Shown piece by piece: positions 53,001 to 61,111 of a stretch of 64,000 nt of DNA; the stretch's first letter is position 1; each line of letters begins with the position of its first letter. This stretch comes from Stenotrophomonas cyclobalanopsidis (GTDB lineage Bacteria; Pseudomonadota; Gammaproteobacteria; Xanthomonadales; Xanthomonadaceae): positions 98,725-162,724 of the forward strand of contig NZ_VYKI01000006.1 in the NCBI RefSeq assembly GCF_008710035.1, read 5' to 3'. The notes beneath the pieces were generated by a model. That model did not search any database. It was not told where the DNA came from and worked only from the letters and a program-made list of their open reading frames with translations. Made by a program: the position numbers and the translations under genes.

Positions 53001-54591
53001 CGATGCGGTGAGCAACTCGCTGGCCAACGTGGTCGACCAGACCGACGAACTGGACATGCGTGCAGTGAAATACGATGTGGATGCAAGCGGCGACGTGATG
53101 GATTCGGTCACCCTCAGCGGCACCGGCAACGCAGCGGTGCGGCTCACCAACGTGGCGGCCGGCAGCATCCAGGCGGGCAGCAGCGATGCCATCACCGGCG
53201 ACCAGCTGTTCGCCACCCATGCCACCATCGCCAACTACTTCGGCGGCAGTACCACCTACGACGGCGCCACCTCGCAGTGGACCGCCCCGTCCTTCAGCAT
53301 TTCCAGCATCGCCACCGACGGCAGCATCTCGCTCAACGACTACAGCAACGTCACCGCCGCCTTCTTGGCGGTCGATGGTTCGCTGCGCACGCTCAACCAG
53401 CGCATCCTCAACGGCAGCGCCAGCCCCTACCTGGCGGTCAATTCGGCCGCTGCCGCCGCCACCGCGACCGGCGATGAAGCCGTGGCGGTCGGTCCGCAGG
53501 CAAGCGCAGCGGGTGCCTCCAGCGTGGCGGTCGGCAACGGCGCCAGCGCCAGCGCCGACAACAGCGTGGCCCTGGGCGGCGGCTCGGTCGCCAGCGTCGG
53601 TGCGCAGACCGGCTACACCGGTGCCTACGGCCAGACCGGTGCCAGCAACTCGGCCGGTGAAGTATCGGTGGGCAGCAGCGGGGCCGAGCGCAAGATCACC
53701 AACGTGGCCGATGGCTCCGATGACCACGATGCCACCAACGTGGGCCAGCTGAACAACGGCGTGAACTACGCCATCGACCAGTCCAAGGCCTATACCGACC
53801 AGAAGATCCAGAACATCACCAACGTGGCCGGCAGCTTCCGCGCCAACAACAGCAACAACCTGGCCGACCCGGCCGCGACCGGTGCCAACTCCGCCGCCGG
53901 TGGTGCCGGTTCCACCGCCGCCGGGGCCAACTCCACCGCACTGGGCAACGGTGCGCAGGCGCAGGCCGACAACTCGGTGGCACTGGGCGCCGGCTCCGTC
54001 GCCGACCGTGCCAACACGGTGTCGGTGGGCGCCGCCGGTGCCGAGCGCCAGGTGGTCAACGTGGCCGACGGTACCCAGGCCACCGACGCGGTCAACGTGC
54101 GCCAGCTGCAGGCCTCGCAGCAGGGCACGCTGCGCTATGACACCACCACCAACGGCGATACCAACTACAACAGCGTCACCCTCGGCAGCAGCACCAGCGG
54201 GCCGACCACGGTGCGCAACGTTGCGGCCGGTACGGCGGGCACCGACGCGGTCAACGTCGACCAGCTGCGCGCCGGCATGTCGCAGACCCTGGACTGGTCC
54301 AAGGCCTACACCGACGAGCGCATGGGCGGCTTCGAGCGCGAACTGCGCAAGACCGACAACCGCGCCTCGGCCGGCATTGCCTCGGCGATGGCCACCGCAG
54401 CGCTGCCGCAGCCCAGTGAAGCGGGCCGCAGCATGGCCTCGTTCGCGGCGGGTAGCTACAACGGCGAATCCGGCATGGCCCTGGGCATTTCCGGTGTCTC
54501 CGAGGGCGGCCGCTGGATCTACAAGTTCAGCGGTTCCACCAACACCCGTGGCGAAGCCGGCGTAGCCGTCGGCGCCGGCATCCAGTGGTAA
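50011..54591 (+). CDS. trimeric autotransporter adhesin (YadA/Hia type)
   Basis: 1526 residues. It starts with an ESPR extended signal (MNRIYRRVWNRQLNALVVASELA) and a signal helix ending near ASGTAAAS. An Ala/Val-rich passenger (about 55-400) of unknown fold and a Gly-rich stretch follow. YadA-like head repeats (NSIAVGAGSLADRDNTVSVG and similar) alternate with neck motifs (DAVNVxQL) from about 560 to 1430. The C-terminal beta-barrel anchor (about 1435-1526) ends GVAVGAGIQW. The trimer mediates surface adhesion, autoagglutination and biofilm. ATG at 50011 has GGGGGAA upstream. It is followed by a TpgA-like lipoprotein gene. Confidence 0.95.
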   Translation: MNRIYRRVWNRQLNALVVASELATGDGGATALRDPQSKLLVPSALALALLSVLASGTAAASEPNQSLRDLQALAAKYTQTMPVKVDAEVALAAAARQAQASPAISTDARIGLQLSTTGLPVVRDVLPARVKVSLGAGNTPQQVAAPAVAANVRASVGLGGTTRVDTALGAQLAPQAQAPLALATTAAAKAQVGVDGAPLAGLDTQAAVAANVAAAPTPSLSGLKAAVAGKVDAKLALAGHAIEGRGQVGATASATLPAKEELPGETEDRALTAGLDGSVAGKVRVLGPDGEAVIADRNLKLVGTSVVGAQTSSLGLGGLLTGVGTALEGVGGAVGSLVNGDLNGTVGNLGGAVGGLLGNTLGGLGLTQPSAIPPDSPKAPAAADPNAGLIIGTGGLVGGLGALIGPTTASLFGGNGYLTNGNLNVSTANVMQTYSTVNVLGIPVVNATPVGTTLNGLGGAVTGGSSHLTLIGGVTSDSYIYNINNGNPGGLLGLLLPGQSPEWAAKCLDVLGVADISCWAVNAAQDYQVLMGDGAYANGSREVVIGANARHELPKVDANVAFPGNGTNDPANPTGVPTADYAARLGHSVIVGDSASGTANGQTLLGAEATSDKANSVALGYRSAAVRGAQASYSAYGLTAAQVSAGEVSVGSANGGERQITNLAAGSASTDAVNVAQLRGAISQIDALGDVAVTYDLDEAGAPDYRRVTLGNGTGTTTLSNLTAGAISASSTEAVNGSQLFTSNDAITRFFGGRTAFDPATGAFTAPLFEISTLSDDGAIAQGAYENVTDAFDAVDGSLVNLNTQINDIRNGGTKYLRVNSTGVEAVATGADSIAVGSNAQATAANSIAVGAGSLADRDNTVSVGAAGAERQITHVAAATEATDAVNLGQLQASEEGALRYDLNADGSVDYASATLGQGGTATTLRNLGPGEVSALSSEAINGAQLFAANQTMATHLGGGAAVDANGVVTAPTYTINNVAANGTISQGSYNDVGSAFDAVSNSLANVVDQTDELDMRAVKYDVDASGDVMDSVTLSGTGNAAVRLTNVAAGSIQAGSSDAITGDQLFATHATIANYFGGSTTYDGATSQWTAPSFSISSIATDGSISLNDYSNVTAAFLAVDGSLRTLNQRILNGSASPYLAVNSAAAAATATGDEAVAVGPQASAAGASSVAVGNGASASADNSVALGGGSVASVGAQTGYTGAYGQTGASNSAGEVSVGSSGAERKITNVADGSDDHDATNVGQLNNGVNYAIDQSKAYTDQKIQNITNVAGSFRANNSNNLADPAATGANSAAGGAGSTAAGANSTALGNGAQAQADNSVALGAGSVADRANTVSVGAAGAERQVVNVADGTQATDAVNVRQLQASQQGTLRYDTTTNGDTNYNSVTLGSSTSGPTTVRNVAAGTAGTDAVNVDQLRAGMSQTLDWSKAYTDERMGGFERELRKTDNRASAGIASAMATAALPQPSEAGRSMASFAAGSYNGESGMALGISGVSEGGRWIYKFSGSTNTRGEAGVAVGAGIQW

Positions 54592-54653
54592 GTGCCCGGG
54601 CCGGGCTGCCCGTCAGCCCGGCCGTGCCCACCACATCGACAGGGGGAATCCCA

Positions 54654-55493
54654 ATGACGTTCCAACGCACCTCGCGCCCCGGCCCGTTCGCCGCGTCGCT
54701 CGTCCTGGTCCTGGCCGCCGGCCTGCTGGCCGGCTGCCGCAGCACCGCACCCGCCGGCGACGCGCCGGCCGCCGACACGCTGGTCAGCTTCCCGGAGGCC
54801 AGCAAGGCTTCGCTGAAGGAAGGCACCTATCCCGACGTGGCCGACCTGCGCCGTTTCGCCCCCGGCATGAGCAAGCGCCAGCTGTACGCGCTGCTGGGCA
54901 CGCCGCACTTCAACGAAGGCATGTGGGGCGTGCGCCGGTGGAATTACCTGTTCAATTTCCGCACCGCCCAGGGCGCGGAGTACTTCACCTGCCAGTTCCA
55001 GGTGCAGTTCGATGGCAAGGGCATCGCCCAGGCCGGTCACTGGAAGCCGCAGGCCTGTGCGGCCGTGCTGGATCCACCCGCGCCGCCGCCGGTGGCCGCG
55101 GCACCCGCACCGTTGCCGGCCCAGCCCCTGCGCCTGGCCGCCGATGCGCTGTTCGGTTTCGACAGCGACGTGCTCAGCCAGGCCGGCCAGTCGGCGGTGC
55201 AGGGCGTGCTTGCCCAGGTGCGTGAAGCCAGCGAGGTGCAGTCGATCCAGGTGGTCGGCTACACCGATCGTATCGGCGGCGCCGACTACAACCAGCGGCT
55301 GTCGCAGCGGCGTGCCGAGTCGGTGCGGGTGGCGCTGGTGCAGGGCGGGGTACCTGCACAGACCATCAGCGCGGAAGGACGCGGCGCCGCCGACCCCCTC
55401 GTGCAGTGCACGCAGCAGACCCAGCGCGAACTGATTGCCTGCCTCGCGCCGAACCGCCGCGTGCAGATCGCCGGCACCGCCCGGCGCAACTGA
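54654..55493 (+). CDS. tpgA: TpgA-like lipoprotein with OmlA/BamE and OmpA C-terminal domains
   Basis: 279 residues. The lipobox is LLAGC (Cys near 28). An SmpA/OmlA (BamE-like) domain occupies about 60-140 (PGMSKRQLYALLGTPHFNEGMWGVRRWNYLFNF), then a Pro/Ala linker. An OmpA-C peptidoglycan-binding domain occupies about 165-275 (LFGFDSDVLSQAGQSAVQGVLAQV and GYTDRIGGADYNQRLSQRRAESVRVALVQGG). This order matches TpgA, the partner of the Ata adhesin in Acinetobacter, which anchors or stabilises the trimeric autotransporter. It starts 62 bp after the adhesin stop with GGGGGA, and is likely cotranscribed. The name is by analogy. Confidence 0.85.
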   Translation: MTFQRTSRPGPFAASLVLVLAAGLLAGCRSTAPAGDAPAADTLVSFPEASKASLKEGTYPDVADLRRFAPGMSKRQLYALLGTPHFNEGMWGVRRWNYLFNFRTAQGAEYFTCQFQVQFDGKGIAQAGHWKPQACAAVLDPPAPPPVAAAPAPLPAQPLRLAADALFGFDSDVLSQAGQSAVQGVLAQVREASEVQSIQVVGYTDRIGGADYNQRLSQRRAESVRVALVQGGVPAQTISAEGRGAADPLVQCTQQTQRELIACLAPNRRVQIAGTARRN

Positions 55494-55598
55494 GTATTCC
55501 GCCGGCCCCGCCGGCGCCTGAGTTTCCCCCCTGATCCGCCGGCCGGCGTGGATGCGTCTCCCCCGTCATCTCCGTCCGCCGGCGGGCCAGGTCTTTCC

Positions 55599-55901
55599 AT
55601 GGTGCACGCGATGAATGCCCAATTCCTGCCCTTTTCCATGAAGACGGAAACCACAGTCAGCGTGTATGGCCAGCTCGGCAACCATTCGGTGGTGCGCATT
55701 CCCGGCCGGCGCCTGCCGGGCCTGATCCTGCAGGCCGACACCGTGGCCGGGTTCCTCACCCAGCTGCAGGACGCCCAGGCCTGCCTGCGCAGCGGGCGCG
55801 CGCAACGTGCCGATGCAGAGTTGGACATGCTGATCGACACACTGCAGCAGTGGTACGCATTGATCGAATCGCGCCTGGCCGACGCCGGCGAAGCCCTGTA
55901 A
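55599..55901 (+). CDS. small DUF6959-like protein
   Basis: 100 residues from the ATG at 55599; ATGs at 55611 and 55638 (MKTETTVSVYGQ) are also possible, none with a strong Shine-Dalgarno. The core TVSVYGQLGNHSVVRIPGRRLPGLILQADTVAGFLTQL resembles DUF6959 (a 'PGRxxPGxxxQGD' type motif), followed by an amphipathic helix (ELDMLIDTLQQWYALIESRLADAG). Cytoplasmic. It lies 105 bp downstream of tpgA on the same strand; whether it belongs to the adhesin operon is uncertain. Confidence 0.65.
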   Translation: MVHAMNAQFLPFSMKTETTVSVYGQLGNHSVVRIPGRRLPGLILQADTVAGFLTQLQDAQACLRSGRAQRADAELDMLIDTLQQWYALIESRLADAGEAL

Positions 55902-55908
55902 AAAGAGT

Positions 55909-57681
55909 TCAATCGCTGTCTTCGACGCGCTCGCCCATCAGTTCGCGTTGGCGCTTGTCCAGCTCTTCGGCGTAGCGCTTGCGCACAAAGGCTTCGGAGA
56001 CCACGCCCAGCACCTGGCCATCGCTGGCCACCACCGCCAGTTCGTCGGCCTGGGTCTGGTCGAAGCGCTGCATCACCGCCACCACGTTGGCGTTGGCGGC
56101 GAGCGCAACGTCGCGGTTTTCGGCATAGTCGCCCACCACCGCATCCGGCTTCACGCCATCGCCGTACATGCGCGGAATCTGCACGATGCCGGCGTAGTGG
56201 CCTTCGCTGTCCACCAGGATCACGCGGCCGCCGGAGCCCAGCGGGAAGCGCTGGCGGAACGAGGCCGTATCCAGGTCGGCCGGTGCGGTGGCCACGCCCT
56301 TGCGCATCATCCGCCCGGCGTTGAGGTTCTGCACCCAGCCCACATCGCGCGCGCTCTTGATGGTTTCCCCGCGCAGGTGCATGCGCCAGGTCGAGAACGA
56401 ATAGCCGAACCACTGCCGCACCAGCGTGCTGGACACCAGCACGGCGCTCATCACCACGCTGGTCAGCAGGAAGTCGTGGGTGCCTTCCAGCACCAGCATG
56501 GCCATGGTCATCGGCGCGCCGACCACGGCGGCCGCCAGCGCGGCCATGCCGGCTAGAGCAGCCGAAGTAGCATCGATCACCGGCACGCCGGTAGCCATCG
56601 CCAGCAGGCCGGCAAACAGCGCACCGACCAGCGTCCCCATGAATAGCGAGGCGAAGAACAGGCCACCGCGGAAGCCGAAACCCAGCGAGATGCCCGAGGC
56701 CAGGCACTTGAGGGTCAGCAGCGCACCGATCCAGATCAGCGGCAGGTGGGTGGTCAGGTCCAAGTGCAGTGCACCGTGGCCGGAAGACAGCACCTGCGGG
56801 CTGGCCATCGCCAGCGGAATCAGCAGCAGGCCGCCGAGCACCGGCCGGCCCCACAGCGGCAGCGGGCTGCGCTTGACCGTGCCCTCGATCGAGGCGATCA
56901 GGCGCATCACCAGGATGCCGACCATGGCGCAGCAGCAGCCGAGCAGGCCGTAGATGGCATAGTCGGCAGCGCGCACGTCGATGGTGGACGCGGCCGGCAG
57001 CAGGTAGGCGTCGATGCCGGCCTGGTCGGCCACGAATGCGCCGGCCAGCGCGGCCACGGCCACCGGGGCCAGCGCGGACGGGGTATAGGCGCCGATGACG
57101 ATCTCAAAGGCATAGAAGGCACCGGCCAGCGGTGCGCCGAAGGCGGCGGCGATGGCACCGGCTGCGCCGGCCCCGACCAGGATGCGCACGTCGTTGCGGC
57201 GCAGGCGCATCACCCGTCCCAGCTGCGAGCCGCTGCCAGCGCCCATCTGCGTGTACGACGCCTCAAGGCCGACCGAGGCGCCGCAGCCGTTGGAGATCAG
57301 GGTCTGGGTCAGCACGATCAGGTTGTCGCGCATCGACATGCGGCCGCCGTGCAGGGCGTTGGCTTCCACCGCATCGAGCAGGGGGCGCTTGAGGCGGGTA
57401 GCGGCCAGCGCGACCAGGCCCACCAGCAGGCCGCCCAGCGGCAGCACCAGCAGGGCGGTCCATGGCAGCGAGGGCAGGGAGCTCAGGCGCATGCCTTCTT
57501 CCAGGCCGTACAGCGCGGCCTGCAGCCAGCGCGCGATGCCCGATTGCAGCAGGGTCAGGCCGCCGGCGAGCAGCCCGACCACCAGGGCGAGGGCGATGAA
57601 CCACAGGTCGCTGCCGCGCAGGCGCAGGCGCAGGCCCTGGAACGCCAGATGCAGGCGTAATGGCGAAGCGTGGGAGGACAT
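55909..57681 (-). CDS. ClC-family chloride channel/transporter with CBS pair
   Basis: 590 residues from the ATG at 57681 (MSSHASPLRL). The ClC membrane domain spans about 40-430 and a CBS pair follows in the C-terminal part (VILVDSEGHYAGIVQIPRMYGD and ADELAVVASDGQVLGVVSEAFVRKRYAEEL). The gating-glutamate segment reads VGLEAS, retaining Glu. The position aligned with the proton-path Glu203 of E. coli ClcA is Ile (FYAFEIV), and the usual GSGIP segment is divergent. This suggests channel-like or altered coupling. Inner membrane. Monocistronic. Confidence 0.88.
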   Translation of the reverse strand: MSSHASPLRLHLAFQGLRLRLRGSDLWFIALALVVGLLAGGLTLLQSGIARWLQAALYGLEEGMRLSSLPSLPWTALLVLPLGGLLVGLVALAATRLKRPLLDAVEANALHGGRMSMRDNLIVLTQTLISNGCGASVGLEASYTQMGAGSGSQLGRVMRLRRNDVRILVGAGAAGAIAAAFGAPLAGAFYAFEIVIGAYTPSALAPVAVAALAGAFVADQAGIDAYLLPAASTIDVRAADYAIYGLLGCCCAMVGILVMRLIASIEGTVKRSPLPLWGRPVLGGLLLIPLAMASPQVLSSGHGALHLDLTTHLPLIWIGALLTLKCLASGISLGFGFRGGLFFASLFMGTLVGALFAGLLAMATGVPVIDATSAALAGMAALAAAVVGAPMTMAMLVLEGTHDFLLTSVVMSAVLVSSTLVRQWFGYSFSTWRMHLRGETIKSARDVGWVQNLNAGRMMRKGVATAPADLDTASFRQRFPLGSGGRVILVDSEGHYAGIVQIPRMYGDGVKPDAVVGDYAENRDVALAANANVVAVMQRFDQTQADELAVVASDGQVLGVVSEAFVRKRYAEELDKRQRELMGERVEDSD

Positions 57682-57744
57682 GGTGGCGGCATGATACGCC
57701 GCCACCTTGATCGCTGCCCTCACCGCATCGGGCGGCTGGGGGGC

Positions 57745-59820
57745 TTAGAAGCGGTAGCGGCCCTGCACGTATAAGGTGCGCGGCGCGGCCACCATGCGCC
57801 CGGCGTTGCCGTCGACATTGCGGGTGTACCAGCGCTTGTCGGCCAGGTTGTTCACGCCCAGCGCGATCTCGCTGTCACCCAGGCCGGGCACCTGCCAGGC
57901 CACCTGTGCGTTCAGCAGACGCACGCCCGACACCCGGCCCACGCGCGCGTCGGCGCTCTCGGCCCAGGTGTTGGCGGCATCGGAGAACTGCCCGCTGTGG
58001 TGCGTGCTGGAGACGTTGAAGGTCCAGGCGGCAATGGCGTAGCGGGCGCCGATGCTGTCGGTGTCACGCGAATAGAACGGCACGTCCAGGCCGCGGTTGT
58101 CGCCGGACTGCTGGATCGCCTTGGTCCAGCTGTAATTGGCGTACAGCTCCAGGCCGGCCAGCGCGCTGTCTTCGGCGAAGCGGTACTCCAGCGCGCTTTC
58201 CACGCCCTTGTGGTCGGTGGCGCCGATGTTCTGGAAGGTCGGCGGGGTGATGCCCGGCACCTGCTGGATCTGGTTGTCGAAGCGCATCTTGAATACGGTC
58301 ACTTCCGCGCGCAGGGCGCCGGCCTGCCAGCGCGCACCCAGTTCGGTGGTCCTGGCCACTTCCGGGTTCAGCGGGTTGCTGGCGGTCTGCGAGTTCAGCT
58401 GGATGTTCTGCACCGGCCCGAACGAGGTGGTGTAGTTGCCGAACACGGTCAGCTGCGGGGTCAGCAGGTAGGCGATGTTGATCGACGGCAGCGCCTTGTC
58501 GTTGCGGCTGCTGAAGGTGGTGCCGCCACCGGCCTGGCGGCGGTCCATGTCGACCCACTCCAGGCGCACGCCCGGGGTGATGCGCCATTGGCCGACGGCG
58601 ATGCGGTCGTCCACGTAGAACGCATGTGCGTCGGTGGCGTTGTCGAAGCGGGTGATCGCACTTTCCACGCCGGTGCGGCGGACCACGGTATAGCTGCGGT
58701 CGTTGCCGCGCTCGCGCAGGAAGCGGTAGCCGGCGGTGATGTCATGCACGGTGCTGCCCCAGCGCAGGCGCTGGGTGTAGCGCGGCTCGATGCCGAGCAC
58801 GCGGTAGTCGCGCGGCTGCACGGTCAGCTGGGTGCTGGCGGCGTTGATCAGCGAGCTGGCGCGGTTGCTCTCGTTGTAATACGCCAGCACCTCGAACTCG
58901 CTATCGACCGACAGGGTGTTGGTGTAGCCCAGGTCGATGCCGGTGCGGTGGCCCTTCCAGAAATCGGTGGGGCGGGTGTTCTGGAACGGATCGGCCTCGT
59001 ACTGCGCGCGGGCCAGGCCGCCCGGGGTCAGCGAGCGCACATCGTAGTAGGATAGTTTGGCGCGCAGCTCCTGCTGCGCGTCGATGGCATAGGCGAGCTT
59101 CAGCGCCAGGTCGTCGAAGCGGTCGTCGCTGCCCTGCCGCCAGCCGCGGCCGTCCTGGCCGGAATACAGCAGGGCCATGCCCAGGCCGTTGTCGGCGGTG
59201 CCGCCGAGGAAGGCGTTGTACTGGGTGCTGTCACCGCCGCCGTGGTCATAGGCGCTGTAGCGCACGCCGGCTTCACCATGCAGGCCGGCCTCGGTCGGGA
59301 TGGCTCGGGTGCTGAAGTTGATGATGCCGCCGACGTTCTGCGGCCCGTAACGCACCGCACCGCCGCCACGCACGACGTCGATCGATTCGATGTTGGACAG
59401 GCTGGTCGGGGCGAACGACAGCTGCGGCTGGCCATACGGCGCCACCGCCAGCGGCACGCCGTCCAGCAGCACGGTCGAGCGCGGCGAGTAACGGCCGGTC
59501 AGGCCACGCACGCCGATGTTCAGCGAGACCGAGCTGCCGGCGGTGCCCGAGTTGTCGGTGACCTGCACGCCCGGAATGCGGCGCATGGCATCGCCGATGC
59601 TGGCCGCGCCGCTGGCGTCGATGCGCTGGCGGTCGACCACGGTGCGCGCGCCGGCAAAGCGCTTCACGCTGTCGTGCAGCCCGGTGCCCAGCCAGCTGCC
59701 GGAGACCTGGATGCTGTCCAGGGTGGTGGCGCTGTCCTGCGCCAGGGCGGTGGCGGACAGGCACAGGGTCAGGGCGGCGGCCAGGGGCAGGCGGGCCGGG
59801 GGCGGGATTCGGAAGGGCAT
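57745..59820 (-). CDS. TonB-dependent outer-membrane receptor (siderophore/ferric-citrate type)
   Basis: 691 residues. A signal peptide (about 1-28) and TonB box region (TTLDSIQVSGSWLG) precede a plug (about 45-160; VLLDGVPLAVAPYGQPQLSFAPTSLSNIESIDVVRGGGAVRYGPQNVGGIINFSTR) and a 22-strand barrel ending LYVQGRYRF. The general pattern fits FecA-like ferric siderophore receptors. A Fur-like box lies upstream. No fecIR-type sigma/anti-sigma genes or N-terminal signalling domain are present. The substrate is not known. ATG at 59820 has GGAAGG about 12 bp upstream in the minus strand sense. Confidence 0.92.
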   Translation of the reverse strand: MPFRIPPPARLPLAAALTLCLSATALAQDSATTLDSIQVSGSWLGTGLHDSVKRFAGARTVVDRQRIDASGAASIGDAMRRIPGVQVTDNSGTAGSSVSLNIGVRGLTGRYSPRSTVLLDGVPLAVAPYGQPQLSFAPTSLSNIESIDVVRGGGAVRYGPQNVGGIINFSTRAIPTEAGLHGEAGVRYSAYDHGGGDSTQYNAFLGGTADNGLGMALLYSGQDGRGWRQGSDDRFDDLALKLAYAIDAQQELRAKLSYYDVRSLTPGGLARAQYEADPFQNTRPTDFWKGHRTGIDLGYTNTLSVDSEFEVLAYYNESNRASSLINAASTQLTVQPRDYRVLGIEPRYTQRLRWGSTVHDITAGYRFLRERGNDRSYTVVRRTGVESAITRFDNATDAHAFYVDDRIAVGQWRITPGVRLEWVDMDRRQAGGGTTFSSRNDKALPSINIAYLLTPQLTVFGNYTTSFGPVQNIQLNSQTASNPLNPEVARTTELGARWQAGALRAEVTVFKMRFDNQIQQVPGITPPTFQNIGATDHKGVESALEYRFAEDSALAGLELYANYSWTKAIQQSGDNRGLDVPFYSRDTDSIGARYAIAAWTFNVSSTHHSGQFSDAANTWAESADARVGRVSGVRLLNAQVAWQVPGLGDSEIALGVNNLADKRWYTRNVDGNAGRMVAAPRTLYVQGRYRF

Positions 59821-59842
59821 GGAGGCGGGCGCGGAAGGGTCG

Positions 59843-59862
59843 TAAATGAGAATTATTGCTGA
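59843..59862 (-). promoter_or_regulatory. Fur-box-like site before the TonB-dependent receptor
   Basis: The plus strand around AAATGAGAATTATTGCT contains the 7-1-7-like palindromic core of a Fur box (GAGAAT-T-ATTGCT). It lies about 25-40 bp upstream of the receptor start, where promoter elements are expected. Confidence 0.6.
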
Positions 59863-59964
59863 TTCCATTCGCCGATGGAATGCGTCTTTCGGGGGTGGCG
59901 CGGCCGTGGCCTGAATGGCCCGGTGGTAAAGTGGAAGATTGTTTCCTGACTGCCGAGATCTGCC

Positions 59965-60885
59965 ATGTCCACTGCCGCTTTCTATCCCGTCGGAACCCCT
60001 GGCCAGCCGTGGGGCACGGCGGAACGGGAGCAGTGGCGCGGCCGCCAGCAGCGCCTGCGCCGCTATGACCAGGAAGTGCTGCCGCGCATCGAAGCGCTGG
60101 CCGGTCGCTTCGAGAAGGTGGCCTATGGCCGGCTCGACTATGCCGGTGAGACCTACACCCTGTTCGCCCTGCGCAGCCACGACTGGAACCCGGCCCTCCC
60201 GGCGGCGCTGGTCACCGGTGGCGTGCACGGCTACGAGACCAGCGGCGTGATGGGGGCGCTGGATTTCCTGGAACAGCACGCGGCCGACTACGCCGGCAAG
60301 GCCAACCTGCTGGTGGCGCCGTGCGTGAACCCGTGGGGCTTCGAGCGCATCAACCGCTGGAACTACGATGCGATCGACCCGAACCGCAATTTCCGCGCTG
60401 ATGGCCCGGCCCGTGAATCGACCGCCGTCATCGCGCTGACCGCCCCGTACCAGGGCCAGTTCGTGCTGCACATCGACCTGCACGAGACCACCGACAGCGA
60501 CGAGAGCGAGTTCCGCCCGGCGCTGGCTGCGCGCGATGGCAAGCCGTTCGAGCCGGGCCTGATTCCCGATGGCTTCTATCTGGTCGATGACAGCGAGAAC
60601 CCGCAGCCGGCATTCCAGCAGGCAGTGATCGCCGCCGTCGAGCAGGTGACCCATATCGCCCCGGCGGATGACAAGAACGAGATCATCGGCTCGCCGGTGG
60701 TCGCCCACGGCGTCATCGAGTACCCGCTGGTGAAGCTGGCGCTGTGCGCGGGCATCACCGGTGCGAAGTACACCACCACCACCGAGGTCTACCCGGACAG
60801 CCCGCGCGCGACGCCGGAACAGTGCAACGACGCACAGGTGGCAGCGGTGCGCTCGGCGCTGGAGTACGCGCTGGCCCACCGCTGA
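59965..60885 (+). CDS. M14-family zinc metallopeptidase
   Basis: 306 residues. Zinc ligands lie in GGVHGYETSGV (HxxE at about 90-93) and VLHIDLHETTD (His at about 172). NPWGFERINRWNYDAIDPNRNF matches the M14 substrate-Arg and RNF segments, and TTTTEVYPD contains the catalytic Glu. This is a carboxypeptidase-like or succinylglutamate-desuccinylase-like fold. No signal peptide, so cytoplasmic. The ATG at 59965 gives the conserved N-terminus (MSTAAFYPVGTPGQPWG). It is divergent from the TonB-dependent receptor. Confidence 0.87.
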   Translation: MSTAAFYPVGTPGQPWGTAEREQWRGRQQRLRRYDQEVLPRIEALAGRFEKVAYGRLDYAGETYTLFALRSHDWNPALPAALVTGGVHGYETSGVMGALDFLEQHAADYAGKANLLVAPCVNPWGFERINRWNYDAIDPNRNFRADGPARESTAVIALTAPYQGQFVLHIDLHETTDSDESEFRPALAARDGKPFEPGLIPDGFYLVDDSENPQPAFQQAVIAAVEQVTHIAPADDKNEIIGSPVVAHGVIEYPLVKLALCAGITGAKYTTTTEVYPDSPRATPEQCNDAQVAAVRSALEYALAHR

Positions 60886-60888
60886 TCT

Positions 60889-60970
60889 GTAGAGCCGAGC
60901 CTGTGCTCGGCTGGGATGCAGCCGAGCCTGTGATCGGCTGGGATGCAGCCGAGCATGGGCTCGGCTCTAC
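60889..60970. repeat. SMAG triplet (CCGAGC type)
   Basis: GTAGAGCCGAGCCTGTGCTCGGCT, then two GGGATGCAGCCGAGC... copies ending GGCTCTAC at 60970. A three-element SMAG array between two plus-strand genes. The remaining bases to 61111 show no gene. Confidence 0.85.
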
Positions 60971-61111
60971 AGAAATGCAGGCCCCGGACGCGCGCATAAC
61001 ACGCTTGGCCTGTCGCCGGGCTGTCATCGCCACCGGGCACTTCATCCTGCGTCCACTGCCATTCATGCAGGGTCGGTCGGCTAATCCCTGATCGACCGGA
61101 GATGGCTGCCG

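Noticed and set aside
49993..53727. 1244-codon open frame on the minus strand
   Set aside because: Shadow of the repetitive adhesin gene; the repeats keep the opposite frame open.
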